This document shows positions 1 to 7,794 of a stretch of 64,000 nt of DNA, piece by piece. A model generated the notes under the pieces. It made no database searches and was not told the DNA's origin. It saw nothing but the letters and a program-made list of their open reading frames with translations. Origin of the DNA: Candidatus Scybalocola faecigallinarum (GTDB lineage: Bacteria; Bacillota; Clostridia; Lachnospirales; Lachnospiraceae). The stretch is taken from positions 38,836 through 102,835 of the forward strand of contig DVIT01000044.1 of assembly GCA_018711005.1 (NCBI GenBank), written 5' to 3'. Made by a program: the position numbers and the translations under genes. Position 1 is the first letter of the stretch; each line of letters opens with the position of its first letter.

Positions 1-805
1 TAAGAACATCCATAACGCCGGCAATATCAAGATTTTCTTTCTTTGCAATAAATTCCACAATGGCCGGGTCAATATCACCGGAACGTGTACCCATGATCAG
101 ACCTTCCAGAGGTGTAAGACCCATGGAAGTATCTACGGACTTACCGTTCTTTACAGCACAGCAGCTGGCGCCGTTGCCCAGGTGGCAGACGATCGTCTTC
201 ACCTGATCATAAGGCTTTCCAAGAAGCTCGGCAGCTCTGTGGGAAACATAGCTGTGGCTTGTACCGTGGAAGCCGTAGCGTCTTACTTTATATTTCTTAT
301 AGTATTCGATAGGCAGACCGTAAAGGTAAGCTTCTTCCGGCATGGTCTGATGGAAAGCGGTATCAAATACGCATACCATAGGTGTGCCCGGCATAAGCTT
401 TTTACATGCGTCAATACCCATAAGATGGGCAGGATTGTGAAGGGGTGCCAGTTCGCAGCATTCTTCAATGGCTTTGTAAACTTCATCGGTAAGGATCGTG
501 GAAGAATCAAACTTTTCACCGCCATGAACGATTCTGTGGCCAACAGCATCAATCTCGCTCATGTCTTTGATCACGCCGATTTCAGGATCTGTCAGTGCTT
601 CAATAACCATAGCGATAGCTTCCACATGGGTCGGCATAGGCGCTTCCTTGCGGATCTTGTCTTGTCCGGCTTTCTGATAAACCAGACGGCTTCCGTTAAT
701 AGCGATACGTTCGCAAAGGCCTTTAGCTAACACGGCTTCTGTGTCTGAATTAATAAACTGAAATTTGAGGGAAGAACTCCCGCAGTTGATGACTAAAACA
801 TTCAT
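1..805 (-). CDS. ackA: Acetate kinase, 3' end outside the window
   Basis: Makes ATP and acetate from acetyl phosphate in the cytosol, the last step of acetate fermentation. The N-terminal 268 residues (of about 400 in the family) are present: the opening NCGSSSLK is the ASKHA phosphate-binding motif, VGHRIVHGG and [10 protein letters not shown] are standard acetate kinase signatures, and GFHGTSH, HLGNGAS and MGLTPLEG follow in the expected order. The ATG at 805 has AAAGGAG at a good distance. A consensus promoter lies upstream. The gene runs off the left edge, so the C-terminus and any upstream or downstream partner (often pta) cannot be judged. Confidence 0.97.
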   Translation of the reverse strand, partial: MNVLVINCGSSSLKFQFINSDTEAVLAKGLCERIAINGSRLVYQKAGQDKIRKEAPMPTHVEAIAMVIEALTDPEIGVIKDMSEIDAVGHRIVHGGEKFDSSTILTDEVYKAIEECCELAPLHNPAHLMGIDACKKLMPGTPMVCVFDTAFHQTMPEEAYLYGLPIEYYKKYKVRRYGFHGTSHSYVSHRAAELLGKPYDQVKTIVCHLGNGASCCAVKNGKSVDTSMGLTPLEGLIMGTRSGDIDPAIVEFIAKKENLDIAGVMDVL

Positions 806-880
806 TAATACGTGTCTCCTTTATTATTTTTTACGCAACAGCCAGTGGCCTTATGGCCGGGCCATCACCCAGATGTGTAT

Positions 881-909
881 ATTATATAATAATTCTCTTG
901 AAGTGTAAA
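881..909 (-). promoter_or_regulatory. Promoter of ackA
   Basis: On the minus strand TTTACA (909-904), a 17-base spacer and TATAAT (886-881) form a sigma-A promoter. The transcript would have a leader of about 70 bases containing a GGCC-rich short stem (around 848-865). It overlaps the divergent tmcAL promoter, so the two may compete for polymerase. Confidence 0.7.
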
Positions 910-926
910 GCTGTGTTGTTTATAAT
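898..926 (+). promoter_or_regulatory. Promoter of tmcAL
   Basis: TTGAAG (898-903), 17-base spacer, TATAAT (921-926), 35 bases before the start codon. The -35 region of the divergent ackA promoter lies inside this spacer. Confidence 0.7.
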
Positions 927-961
927 AGATGATAAAACCCCCTTATGAAAGGAGATTGTCC

Positions 962-2239
962 ATGAACACTGTGGGCGTTATCGCAGAATTTAATCCATTG
1001 CACAAGGGTCATGAATATTTGCTCCAGACTGCCAAAAAGCAGTGCGGCGCCGAATATGTGATCGTAATCATGAGCGGCAGCTTTACCCAGCGGGGCGAAC
1101 CGGCCATTTACGATAAGTTCGTTCGGACACGATGGGCCCTGTCCTGCGGGGCGGATCTGGTCATTGAAATGCCCACAGCAGCCGCCTGCGCCAGCGCCAA
1201 AGACTTTGCCAGGTGCGGCGTTTCTCTTTTAGCGGCCTGCGGTTCTGTTTCTCACCTGGCCTTTGGGTGTGAAAATGCGGATCTGCCACAGCTTATGACA
1301 TTATCACGCCTTTTAAGCACTGAGCCCCGGCTGTATAAGCAGGCATTAAAACAGGCGCTAAAAGAAGGGCTCTCCTGGCCTGCTGCCCGCGGCCATGCCC
1401 TGACGGTTCTTGCAAAAGAGTCCTGTGCAGGGATCGATCTGCCGCCAAAAGCAGCGCTGGAACAGCTGTTAAAACAGCCCAATAATATCCTGGCCCTGGA
1501 ATATCTCCAGGCCATCCATGAAACCAAAACCCAATTTAACCATTCCATAACACCTGTTCCCATTCAGCGTATCTTCGCCGGATACCATGACACAAGCCTT
1601 TCTAAGAGCTTTTGCTCTGCCTCGGCACTGCGTCAGGCCATCCTTAATGGCGGACATTCGGACCGTTTCCTGTGTCATTTTCCGGAAGGGATCCGCCAGG
1701 ATGCCGCTGAAGTTATTGAAACAGAGCCGGCCATGACCCGGGATGCGCTTTCTTCCATGCTCGTTCTGCGTCTTTTAAATACCGGCGAAGAAGACCTGGC
1801 CCGGATCCTTGATATGGATCCTTATCTGAATGGACGTATCCATAACATGACCGAATACTTTACAGGCTTTGACGATTTTGCCGGCCGTCTGGCCACCCGT
1901 GCCTACACCGGCACCCGCATCAGCCGTGTGCTTCTCCACATTTTGCTTGGTATCCAAAGCAGCCACCGGCAGGATCTGATCCGCTGCCATTACGCGCCAT
2001 ATCTTCGCATCCTTGGTTTTAAAAAGTCCAGCGCTCCTTTGCTGGGTCAGATCAAAAAAAACTGCCAGGCGCCGATGATCTCCCGTCCGGCAGCAGCATC
2101 CAGACAGCTTATATCTCCCCAGGCCCAACAGCTGTTTGACCTGGATACGTATGCAGCCCGTATTTATCAAAGTCTTCAAAGTATAAAAAAAGGCACGCCG
2201 GTTCCCCACGAATTCCGTCAAAAGCTGGTGATTTTGTAA
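962..2239 (+). CDS. tmcAL: tRNA(Met) cytidine acetate ligase (TmcAL/YlbM family)
   Basis: Probable enzyme that uses acetate and ATP to acetylate the wobble cytidine (C34) of elongator tRNA-Met. The protein opens with GVIAEFNPLHKGH, the nucleotidyltransferase-fold phosphate loop with an HxGH-type motif, and continues with MSGSFTQRGEPA, both typical of the YlbM family. The 425-residue length fits. I chose ATG 962 rather than an in-frame ATG at 929, because GGAGA sits just upstream of 962 and family members begin at this point. In Bacillus this gene is near ylbJ, coaD and rsmD, as here. Acetate made by the divergent acetate kinase would be its substrate, though a functional link is inference. 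Confidence 0.92.
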   Translation: MNTVGVIAEFNPLHKGHEYLLQTAKKQCGAEYVIVIMSGSFTQRGEPAIYDKFVRTRWALSCGADLVIEMPTAAACASAKDFARCGVSLLAACGSVSHLAFGCENADLPQLMTLSRLLSTEPRLYKQALKQALKEGLSWPAARGHALTVLAKESCAGIDLPPKAALEQLLKQPNNILALEYLQAIHETKTQFNHSITPVPIQRIFAGYHDTSLSKSFCSASALRQAILNGGHSDRFLCHFPEGIRQDAAEVIETEPAMTRDALSSMLVLRLLNTGEEDLARILDMDPYLNGRIHNMTEYFTGFDDFAGRLATRAYTGTRISRVLLHILLGIQSSHRQDLIRCHYAPYLRILGFKKSSAPLLGQIKKNCQAPMISRPAAASRQLISPQAQQLFDLDTYAARIYQSLQSIKKGTPVPHEFRQKLVIL

Positions 2240-2303
2240 GCTCCCATTCCTTCAAGCTTCCTTTTCTCTAAGCTTCCTTCAGGGAATAGCTGACAGTCCC
2301 GGG

Positions 2304-2331
2304 GCATATAACTAATACTAAGTCATATTCT
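2304..2331 (+). promoter_or_regulatory. Possible sigma-E-type sporulation promoter before ylbJ
   Basis: GCATATA (2304-2310), 13 bases, then CATATTCT (2324-2331) resembles the mother-cell sigma-E consensus. ylbJ is known to belong to the sigma-E regulon in Bacillus subtilis. Against it: the -10 ends only 13 bases before the ATG, so the message would be nearly leaderless and would lose most of the GGGAG ribosome site. Confidence 0.35.
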
Positions 2332-2344
2332 CCGGGAGCCTGCC

Positions 2345-3280
2345 ATGCTTAAAATCATCATTCCGGCCATTGTCTTTCTCATCCTGCTTCTTTTATTTCC
2401 TTCAGTGTGCGTCCAGGGGGCCGCTTCCGGCCTTTGCCTGTGGCTGGATACTATGGTTCCGACTCTTTTTCCCTTTCTTCTCATCACCAATATCCTCAGA
2501 GACTACCATGGCATCCCTTTGTTTGAACATCTGTTTTCACCTATCCTGAGCCGCATTTTTAAAACAGGATCCGGCGGAGCCTACCCGGTGATCCTTGGCT
2601 GTTTATGCGGTTATCCCATGGGAGCAAAGGCCGTGTGCGACAGTCTTTCCGGAGGCCGCATACAGCCCCGGGAGGCCGATTATCTTATTACATTTGTCAA
2701 TAATCCAAGCCCTGTCTATATGACCGGCTATGTATGCCTGTATATATTGGGCCGTGAAGATCTCCGCTTTCCTCTCCTTATGATCATCCTGACCGTACCT
2801 GCCATCACCGCTTTTATTATCCGCCGTCTCCCGGGAAACAGGCATGCACCGGGGCCTGTCCTTCTGGCTGCACAGCTTTCCCGGCAAAACAGCGGCGGAT
2901 CTTTAAACCGCTGCATCACCGATGCCTGTGATGTTCTTGTAAAAGTCGGCGGTTTTATGATGATCTTCTCTGTATTTTCCGCCCTGATCCAGCAGCTGCC
3001 CGGAATCCCGGCTGTTGCCGTCTGCATAATTGCAGGTCTGCTGGAACAGACCACCGGCCTGGCTCTTTTAAAAGCCCAGGCCATATCTGCAGAAATAAAA
3101 ACAGTCCTTGCCATGGTTTTTGTCTGTTTTGGCGGTCTGTCCATACTGGCGCAAACCTACAGCATTATCCATCCGCAGGGACTGTCTGTAAAAAAATATA
3201 TTTTCGGGAAAATTATTTCCGGAACTGCCGCCGGACTGCTCACTCTGGGGTGGCTATATATAGCCCGGATGTTTCACTGA
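2345..3280 (+). CDS. ylbJ: Sporulation integral membrane protein YlbJ-like (nucleoside recognition/Gate family)
   Basis: Polytopic membrane protein of 311 residues, shorter than the roughly 400 of Bacillus YlbJ. A hydrophobic N-terminal helix (residues 2-20) is followed by LDTMVPTLFPFL and LGCLCGYPMGAKAV, which match the YlbJ/Gate domain; further membrane segments occupy about 125-160, 195-215, 220-240, 250-275 and 285-308. In Bacillus the protein is made in the mother cell and needed for normal spore coat or resistance properties; the transported substrate is not known. ATG 2345 is the only sensible start. It converges head-on with the next gene, the two stop codons abutting at 3280/3281. 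Confidence 0.85.
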   Translation: MLKIIIPAIVFLILLLLFPSVCVQGAASGLCLWLDTMVPTLFPFLLITNILRDYHGIPLFEHLFSPILSRIFKTGSGGAYPVILGCLCGYPMGAKAVCDSLSGGRIQPREADYLITFVNNPSPVYMTGYVCLYILGREDLRFPLLMIILTVPAITAFIIRRLPGNRHAPGPVLLAAQLSRQNSGGSLNRCITDACDVLVKVGGFMMIFSVFSALIQQLPGIPAVAVCIIAGLLEQTTGLALLKAQAISAEIKTVLAMVFVCFGGLSILAQTYSIIHPQGLSVKKYIFGKIISGTAAGLLTLGWLYIARMFH

Positions 3281-3985
3281 TCAGTCAATATCGTCGTAAT
3301 CGAAATCATCGTCGGCATCGTCGTCAGCAGCAGGTTCCTCGTATACAGGTTCTTCTTCAGAAACAGGCTCATCATACGCCGGCTCATCGATCACAGGTTC
3401 GGAAACAGAAGAAACCACAGGCGCAGCTTCACTGGCCGCAGGTGCGTTCAGCTGGCTTGCCAAAGCTTCTTTGTTGCTTACGATAATATCATAATTATAG
3501 GAAAGGCCCTCAATCAACGCCTGAGAATTGGCTCTGGCGCCCTCTAATGTACGTCCGATGATCGTCTCAAGATTCGTCACCAGTTCCTGAGTATACTCCA
3601 GGGCGCTGCGGCGGATGCCTTCTGCATCTTCGTTAGCAGCGTTAATGGTGGCTTCTGCCTGAGCATTGGCATTATTCATCACTTCTTCAGCACGCTCATA
3701 GGCCTTGAGCATGATCTCATGTTCTTCTACAAGGGAATTGGTATACGCAGTAGTTTCTTCCAGCATCTTCTCAGCCTGAGCCTGGGCATCGCTGATGATC
3801 TTATCCCGATTAGCAATAATCTTCTGGTATCTCTTAATTTCCTCAGGTGTTTTTAATCTCAGTTCTGTCAGCAATTCATATAATTCGTCTTTAGGAACGA
3901 TCACCTTAGACTGTGAAAAAGGCTGGGGTTTGCAGCTCTCAATAAATTCTTCGATTTCATCAATTAACTGTTCAATTCTGCTCAT
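3281..3985 (-). CDS. Coiled-coil protein of unknown function with acidic tail
   Basis: 234 residues, soluble. Residues 1-50 contain a KVIVPKDELYELL element seen in clostridial relatives; about 50-165 is a long Ala/Glu-rich helical segment (heptad-like EKMLEETTAYTNSLVEEHEIM) reminiscent of DivIVA or ATP synthase b-subunit coiled coils, which is why relatives are often mislabelled as H+-ATPase subunits. The last 60 residues are low-complexity acidic (many EEPVY-type repeats, then a D-rich end). AAAGGAG precedes ATG 3985. It lies directly after coaD and rsmD with a 36-base gap and is probably cotranscribed. Function unknown. Confidence 0.8.
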   Translation of the reverse strand: MSRIEQLIDEIEEFIESCKPQPFSQSKVIVPKDELYELLTELRLKTPEEIKRYQKIIANRDKIISDAQAQAEKMLEETTAYTNSLVEEHEIMLKAYERAEEVMNNANAQAEATINAANEDAEGIRRSALEYTQELVTNLETIIGRTLEGARANSQALIEGLSYNYDIIVSNKEALASQLNAPAASEAAPVVSSVSEPVIDEPAYDEPVSEEEPVYEEPAADDDADDDFDYDDID

Positions 3986-4021
3986 AATTGCTTCTCCTTT
4001 ACTGAAAATTCTATCGGCACA

Positions 4022-4498
4022 TTAGCTAAACTTTTCTTTGAGTCGTTTTTCTACCAGCGGGGGGACAAATGCAGAAATGTCACCGTTGTGAGATGCATAC
4101 TCACGGACCACACTGGAGCTTAAATAAGAATACTGGACATTGGTTACTAAAAACATGGTATCCATCTGAGGGCAAACGATACGGTTGGACTGAGCCCACT
4201 GAAGCTCATATTCAAAATCCGTCACAGCCCTCAAACCACGGACAACAATGGTCGCATTGCACTCTACCACAAAATCTACCAGTAATCCTTCAAAATAACG
4301 GACCTCCACATTAGGAATATCCTTACATACTTCACTTAACATATTAACACGTTCTTCGGCAGAAAACAACGGCGTTTTTGAACTATTATGCAAAACACCG
4401 ATCACAAGATGGTCTACCATCTTTGCTGCCCGCTTTATAATATCGATATGACCATTGGTCACCGGATCAAAGCTTCCGGGATAAACGGCAATACGCAT
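4022..4498 (-). CDS. coaD: Phosphopantetheine adenylyltransferase
   Basis: Catalyses the fourth step of coenzyme A synthesis, 4'-phosphopantetheine plus ATP to dephospho-CoA. 158 residues, the usual length. [14 protein letters not shown] at the start is the nucleotidyltransferase loop with its GH motif, [14 protein letters not shown] binds substrate, and [11 protein letters not shown] near residue 125-135 is the SSS-x-VRE signature. It lies 10 bases downstream of rsmD, the classical rsmD-coaD pair. Confidence 0.97.
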   Translation of the reverse strand: MRIAVYPGSFDPVTNGHIDIIKRAAKMVDHLVIGVLHNSSKTPLFSAEERVNMLSEVCKDIPNVEVRYFEGLLVDFVVECNATIVVRGLRAVTDFEYELQWAQSNRIVCPQMDTMFLVTNVQYSYLSSSVVREYASHNGDISAFVPPLVEKRLKEKFS

Positions 4499-4508
4499 TT
4501 CTCATACC

Positions 4509-5063
4509 TCATCTTTTCTCAATAAACACATGTTTATTGGTTTTGTAAATTTTTTCTTTATATATATGAAGGGACAGACCCTCTACATAATCAAATGACG
4601 TATGAAGATCCGATTCCACAACAATGATCGTATATTCATCTGCCAGACAGGATCCGGCAAGATATTGTAAAACGCTTTTTTCCAGCAGCTTCCCATAAGG
4701 GGGATCCATAAAAATAATATCAAAAGGCTCCTCCTCCCGCTCAAGCAGGTTCAGGGCCGATAAAACATCCTTTCTCAAAACCCGGGCGCCGTCATCAAGG
4801 CGGGTAAACTTAAGATTTTCTTCAATACAATCTGCTGCCTTTTGCATCTGCTCTACAAACACCGCGCTTTTTGCGCCGCGGCTTAAAGCTTCAATGCCAA
4901 TAGCTCCGCTTCCCGAAAAAAGATCCAGAAAACGGCAGTCTGCCAGATTGGGTGCAAGGACGTTAAACAATGTTTCCTTGATCCGATCCGTTGTCGGCCG
5001 GGTATCCATGCCGTCAATGGTTTTTAACGGCAATCTTCTTGCTTTTCCTGCAATAACTCTCAT
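4509..5063 (-). CDS. rsmD: 16S rRNA (guanine966-N2)-methyltransferase
   Basis: Methylates G966 of 16S rRNA in the small subunit using S-adenosylmethionine. The product of 184 residues starts MRVIAGKARRLPL, has TRPTTDRIKETLFN, the SAM-binding LDLFSGSGAIGIEALSRGA and the catalytic DPPYG motif. I place the start at 5063, where AGAGGA is correctly spaced, not at an in-frame ATG 36 bases upstream. Operon with coaD. Confidence 0.95.
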   Translation of the reverse strand: MRVIAGKARRLPLKTIDGMDTRPTTDRIKETLFNVLAPNLADCRFLDLFSGSGAIGIEALSRGAKSAVFVEQMQKAADCIEENLKFTRLDDGARVLRKDVLSALNLLEREEEPFDIIFMDPPYGKLLEKSVLQYLAGSCLADEYTIIVVESDLHTSFDYVEGLSLHIYKEKIYKTNKHVFIEKR

Positions 5064-5215
5064 ATTTTCCTCTTTTCTCCCCCAATATGCCGCAGTCATT
5101 TTCCAGCCTTATGGCTGATGGATTTTGCACATAACACTTCATCCAGGTGAACTGTTACCAAAAAACTGCTATTTCTATTTTATTCTACTTCCTTCATTTG
5201 TCAACCCTTCATTTT

Positions 5216-5271
5216 AAAAAAAAGGATACCAACGGAACATCTTTTAATGATGTTTCCGCGGTATCCTTTTT
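5216..5271 (-). terminator. Rho-independent terminator after the SASP gene
   Basis: GGATACC...GGAACATC / GATGTTTCC...GGTATCC pair into a long stem with a seven-base loop. Read on the minus strand it is followed by eight T (5223-5216); a T run also follows on the plus strand, so it may also stop the opposite direction. Confidence 0.85.
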
Positions 5272-5328
5272 AGACAACCGGCTCTTAATCCGGCTTTTAT
5301 CGCGCGATCCTTTTCAGGTCATACCTGA

Positions 5329-5544
5329 TCAGTTAGGCATTTTGCCGGACATCTGTTCTTCCTGGCGGCGGATCATCCGGCGTACCATTTCGCCTCCTAC
5401 GGAGCCGTTCTGGTAAGATGTCAGATTTCCGTTGTAGCCGTTAGTCAACGGCACACCAAGCTCGCTGGCAACTTCAAACTTAAACTGGTCCAGTGCTGCC
5501 TTAGCCTCTGGGACTTCCGGTGTATTGGATGAACTGTTTTTCAT
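5329..5544 (-). CDS. Small acid-soluble spore protein, alpha/beta type
   Basis: DNA-binding protein that coats and protects spore chromosomal DNA. The 71-residue product contains EAKAALDQFKFEVASELGV and GYNGNLTSYQNGSVGGEMVRRMI, the two conserved SASP blocks, including the Glu-Ile/Leu-Ala-type germination protease region. The ATG at 5544 is eight bases after GGAGG and is preferred over the ATG at 5550, whose spacing is only two bases. The frame stays open upstream through the leader repeat (see 5549-5653), so a longer form beginning at an upstream ATG near 5620 is possible but less likely. Expected to be transcribed by sigma-G; a CATAATA -10-like element is at 5695-5689 without a good -35. Confidence 0.93.
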   Translation of the reverse strand: MKNSSSNTPEVPEAKAALDQFKFEVASELGVPLTNGYNGNLTSYQNGSVGGEMVRRMIRRQEEQMSGKMPN

Positions 5545-5548
5545 GTCC

Positions 5549-5653
5549 ATTTCCTCCTTCTCGGCCACTCTTTTACTGGCCATAGAGGTATCCCCGGAGG
5601 GGATTTCCTCCTTTTCGGCCATTCTCTTAAGGCCTTGCAGGTATCCCCGGAGG
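5549..5653 (-). repeat. Tandem imperfect duplication (about 52 bp x 2) of the SASP gene leader, including its ribosome site
   Basis: Two copies, 5549-5600 and 5603-5653, differ at about nine positions plus a one-base gap. Each includes a CTCCGGGGATACCT block and a GCCGAxAAGGAGGAAAT block. Only the gene-proximal AAGGAGG is followed by a start codon at normal distance; a third degraded fragment may follow at 5654-5668. Confidence 0.85.
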
Positions 5654-5733
5654 GATTCCTCTTTTGGTGTGTTTTCTGGTGACACTATTATTATGGCACT
5701 GAAAAACAAAAATACACTGGCAAAAAAATGTAA

Positions 5734-7785
5734 CTATAATACAAGGCTGTCGCCGCCGGTCCTCATATAGCGGTCCAGCTTGTCTCTCAGGGCTTTGTGC
5801 TGGGGAAGCTTCAACTGCTCATCCTTTTCTATAAGAGCTTTGGCTGTCTGAGTTGCTTCTTTTAAAAGATCCATGTCATTAAATATATCGCCGATCTTAA
5901 ATTCCATAATGCCGCTTTGCTTAAGTCCGAACAAGTCTCCCGGCCCGCGCAGCTTCAGGTCCTCTCCGGCAATGAAAAATCCGTCGTTGGACTTTACAAG
6001 GACTTCCAGACGCTCCTGGGCGCTTTTTTTATCTGAGGTATTTACAAAAATGCAGTAGGACTGGGCGTCGCCGCGGCCTACACGGCCCCTGAGCTGATGA
6101 AGCTGGGCCAGTCCGAAGCGCTGGGCGTCCTCGATCATCATGACTGTGGCATTGGGCACATTAACGCCAACCTCAACCACGGTTGTGGACACAAGAACCT
6201 GGATCTGGCCTGCGCCAAAGCGTTCCATGATCTCATTTTTTTCCTTAGGCTTCTGCTTGCCGTGAAGATATTCAATACATATATCCGAGGGCAGAGCTTC
6301 TTTGAGCCGGGCGGTGTAATCTACAACATTTTCCGCCTCCATCATTTCGCTTTCTTCCACCATGGGGCATATCACATAAACCTGGTGTCCCTGGCGGACC
6401 TGCTGCTCAATAAACCGATAGGCGGACTTCCGGTAGCTGGTGCCCACCACGCAGTTTTTTACAGGCAGGCGCCGGGCCGGAAGCTCGTCGATCACTGAAA
6501 TATCCAGATCGCCGTATAATATAATGGCCAATGTTCTGGGGATCGGCGTTGCGCTCATAACAAGTACATGGGGCGTCTCCCCTTTTCCTGAAAGGAACTC
6601 CCGCTGACGCACGCCAAAACGGTGCTGCTCGTCAGTAACAACAAGGGCCAGCCGGTCATACACTGCCTTTTCCTGGATAAGGGCGTGGGTTCCTACAATA
6701 ATATCCGTTTCATGGGCGGCGATCTTTTCATAGGCCGTCCGCTTTTCCCTGGCCGTCATGCTCCCGGTCAGCAAGGTGACCCGAACATGAAATGGCTCAA
6801 ACAGCTGGACAAACGATTCATAATGCTGGCGGGCCAGCACTTCCGTCGGGGCCATGATACATCCCTGAAATCCGTTTTGCGCCGCCTGCAAAAGGGCAAG
6901 GGCGGCGATAACCGTCTTTCCTGAGCCTACATCGCCCTGGATCAGCCGGTTCATAACATTTTCCGAAGCCATATCCGCCTGGATCTCCTTCCATGTACGC
7001 ATCTGGGCTCCGGTCAGCTGGTAAGGCAGCCCGGCAATAAGATCGTCACAAAAAGATGCGGGGGCCATGGGATAATGGTTCTTTACCTGCCGGGTCTGTT
7101 CCTTCATACTTTGGATGGCCAGGGCAAATACAAAAAACTCATCAAAAACAAGGCGCCGCCGGGCAGTAAGCATCTGTTCCCAATCCTTTGGGAAATGAAT
7201 CTGGCGCAGAGCAAAATTATATTCTGCCAGCTTATATTTGCGCCGTACCGGATCCGGCAAAAACTCCCGGGAAAGATCCACCCCATCCAGGGCCTGGCCG
7301 ATAAGGCGGATCAGCAGCTTGTTGCTCACCCCTTCAGTTAAAGGGTAGACCGGCTGCATGGAATTAAGCTTTTCCTTATATTCCTCCGGGGTAAAAATCT
7401 CCGGCTGCTCTACGGTCAAGCTGCCCCGTTTATTTACGGGAGTGCCCCGGAAAATATAGGTCTCCCCGGACTTTATGGAATTTTTCAGATAGGGCATATT
7501 ATACCAGGTCATATAAAGCATACGCCCCGGTCCCCGGGTCTTTAAGGTCACTGCAGGCACACGGGTCTTATGGTTCACCGACGGCGGCGTCATTACTGTG
7601 CATATAATAGCAGCGGCCTTTCCCTCCTGTATTTCTTCGGGAAAGACCGGCGCTTCATAAACATCATAATTTTTCGGATAATACTCCAACAGATTTTCAA
7701 TGGTAAAAATGCCCAGGCGGGCGAGAAGCTTCTGGGTCTTCTCGCCAACGCCTTTAAGGGCTGTGATCTCACTGTATAAATCCAT
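5734..7785 (-). CDS. recG: ATP-dependent DNA helicase RecG
   Basis: Branch-migrating helicase that remodels stalled forks and Holliday junctions. 683 residues, the expected size. N-terminal wedge/OB region (1-250, with LKGVGEKTQKLLARLGI), Walker A GDVGSGKT at 284-291, DEQH box at 385-388, SATPIPRTLA just after, and helicase C motifs TTVVEVGVNVPNAT and QLRGRVGR. ATG 7785 is nine bases from the fakA stop, so the asp23-fakA-recG order forms an operon as in many Firmicutes. The ribosome site (AAAGA) is weak. Confidence 0.97.
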   Translation of the reverse strand: MDLYSEITALKGVGEKTQKLLARLGIFTIENLLEYYPKNYDVYEAPVFPEEIQEGKAAAIICTVMTPPSVNHKTRVPAVTLKTRGPGRMLYMTWYNMPYLKNSIKSGETYIFRGTPVNKRGSLTVEQPEIFTPEEYKEKLNSMQPVYPLTEGVSNKLLIRLIGQALDGVDLSREFLPDPVRRKYKLAEYNFALRQIHFPKDWEQMLTARRRLVFDEFFVFALAIQSMKEQTRQVKNHYPMAPASFCDDLIAGLPYQLTGAQMRTWKEIQADMASENVMNRLIQGDVGSGKTVIAALALLQAAQNGFQGCIMAPTEVLARQHYESFVQLFEPFHVRVTLLTGSMTAREKRTAYEKIAAHETDIIVGTHALIQEKAVYDRLALVVTDEQHRFGVRQREFLSGKGETPHVLVMSATPIPRTLAIILYGDLDISVIDELPARRLPVKNCVVGTSYRKSAYRFIEQQVRQGHQVYVICPMVEESEMMEAENVVDYTARLKEALPSDICIEYLHGKQKPKEKNEIMERFGAGQIQVLVSTTVVEVGVNVPNATVMMIEDAQRFGLAQLHQLRGRVGRGDAQSYCIFVNTSDKKSAQERLEVLVKSNDGFFIAGEDLKLRGPGDLFGLKQSGIMEFKIGDIFNDMDLLKEATQTAKALIEKDEQLKLPQHKALRDKLDRYMRTGGDSLVL

Positions 7786-7794
7786 ACGTCTTTA

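Noticed and set aside
182..730. 182-codon plus-strand frame
   Set aside because: Lies fully opposite acetate kinase, whose motifs are unmistakable in the other strand.
5549..5653. CRISPR-like or other interspersed repeats
   Set aside because: Only two adjacent copies with no spacers; a simple tandem duplication of the SASP leader.
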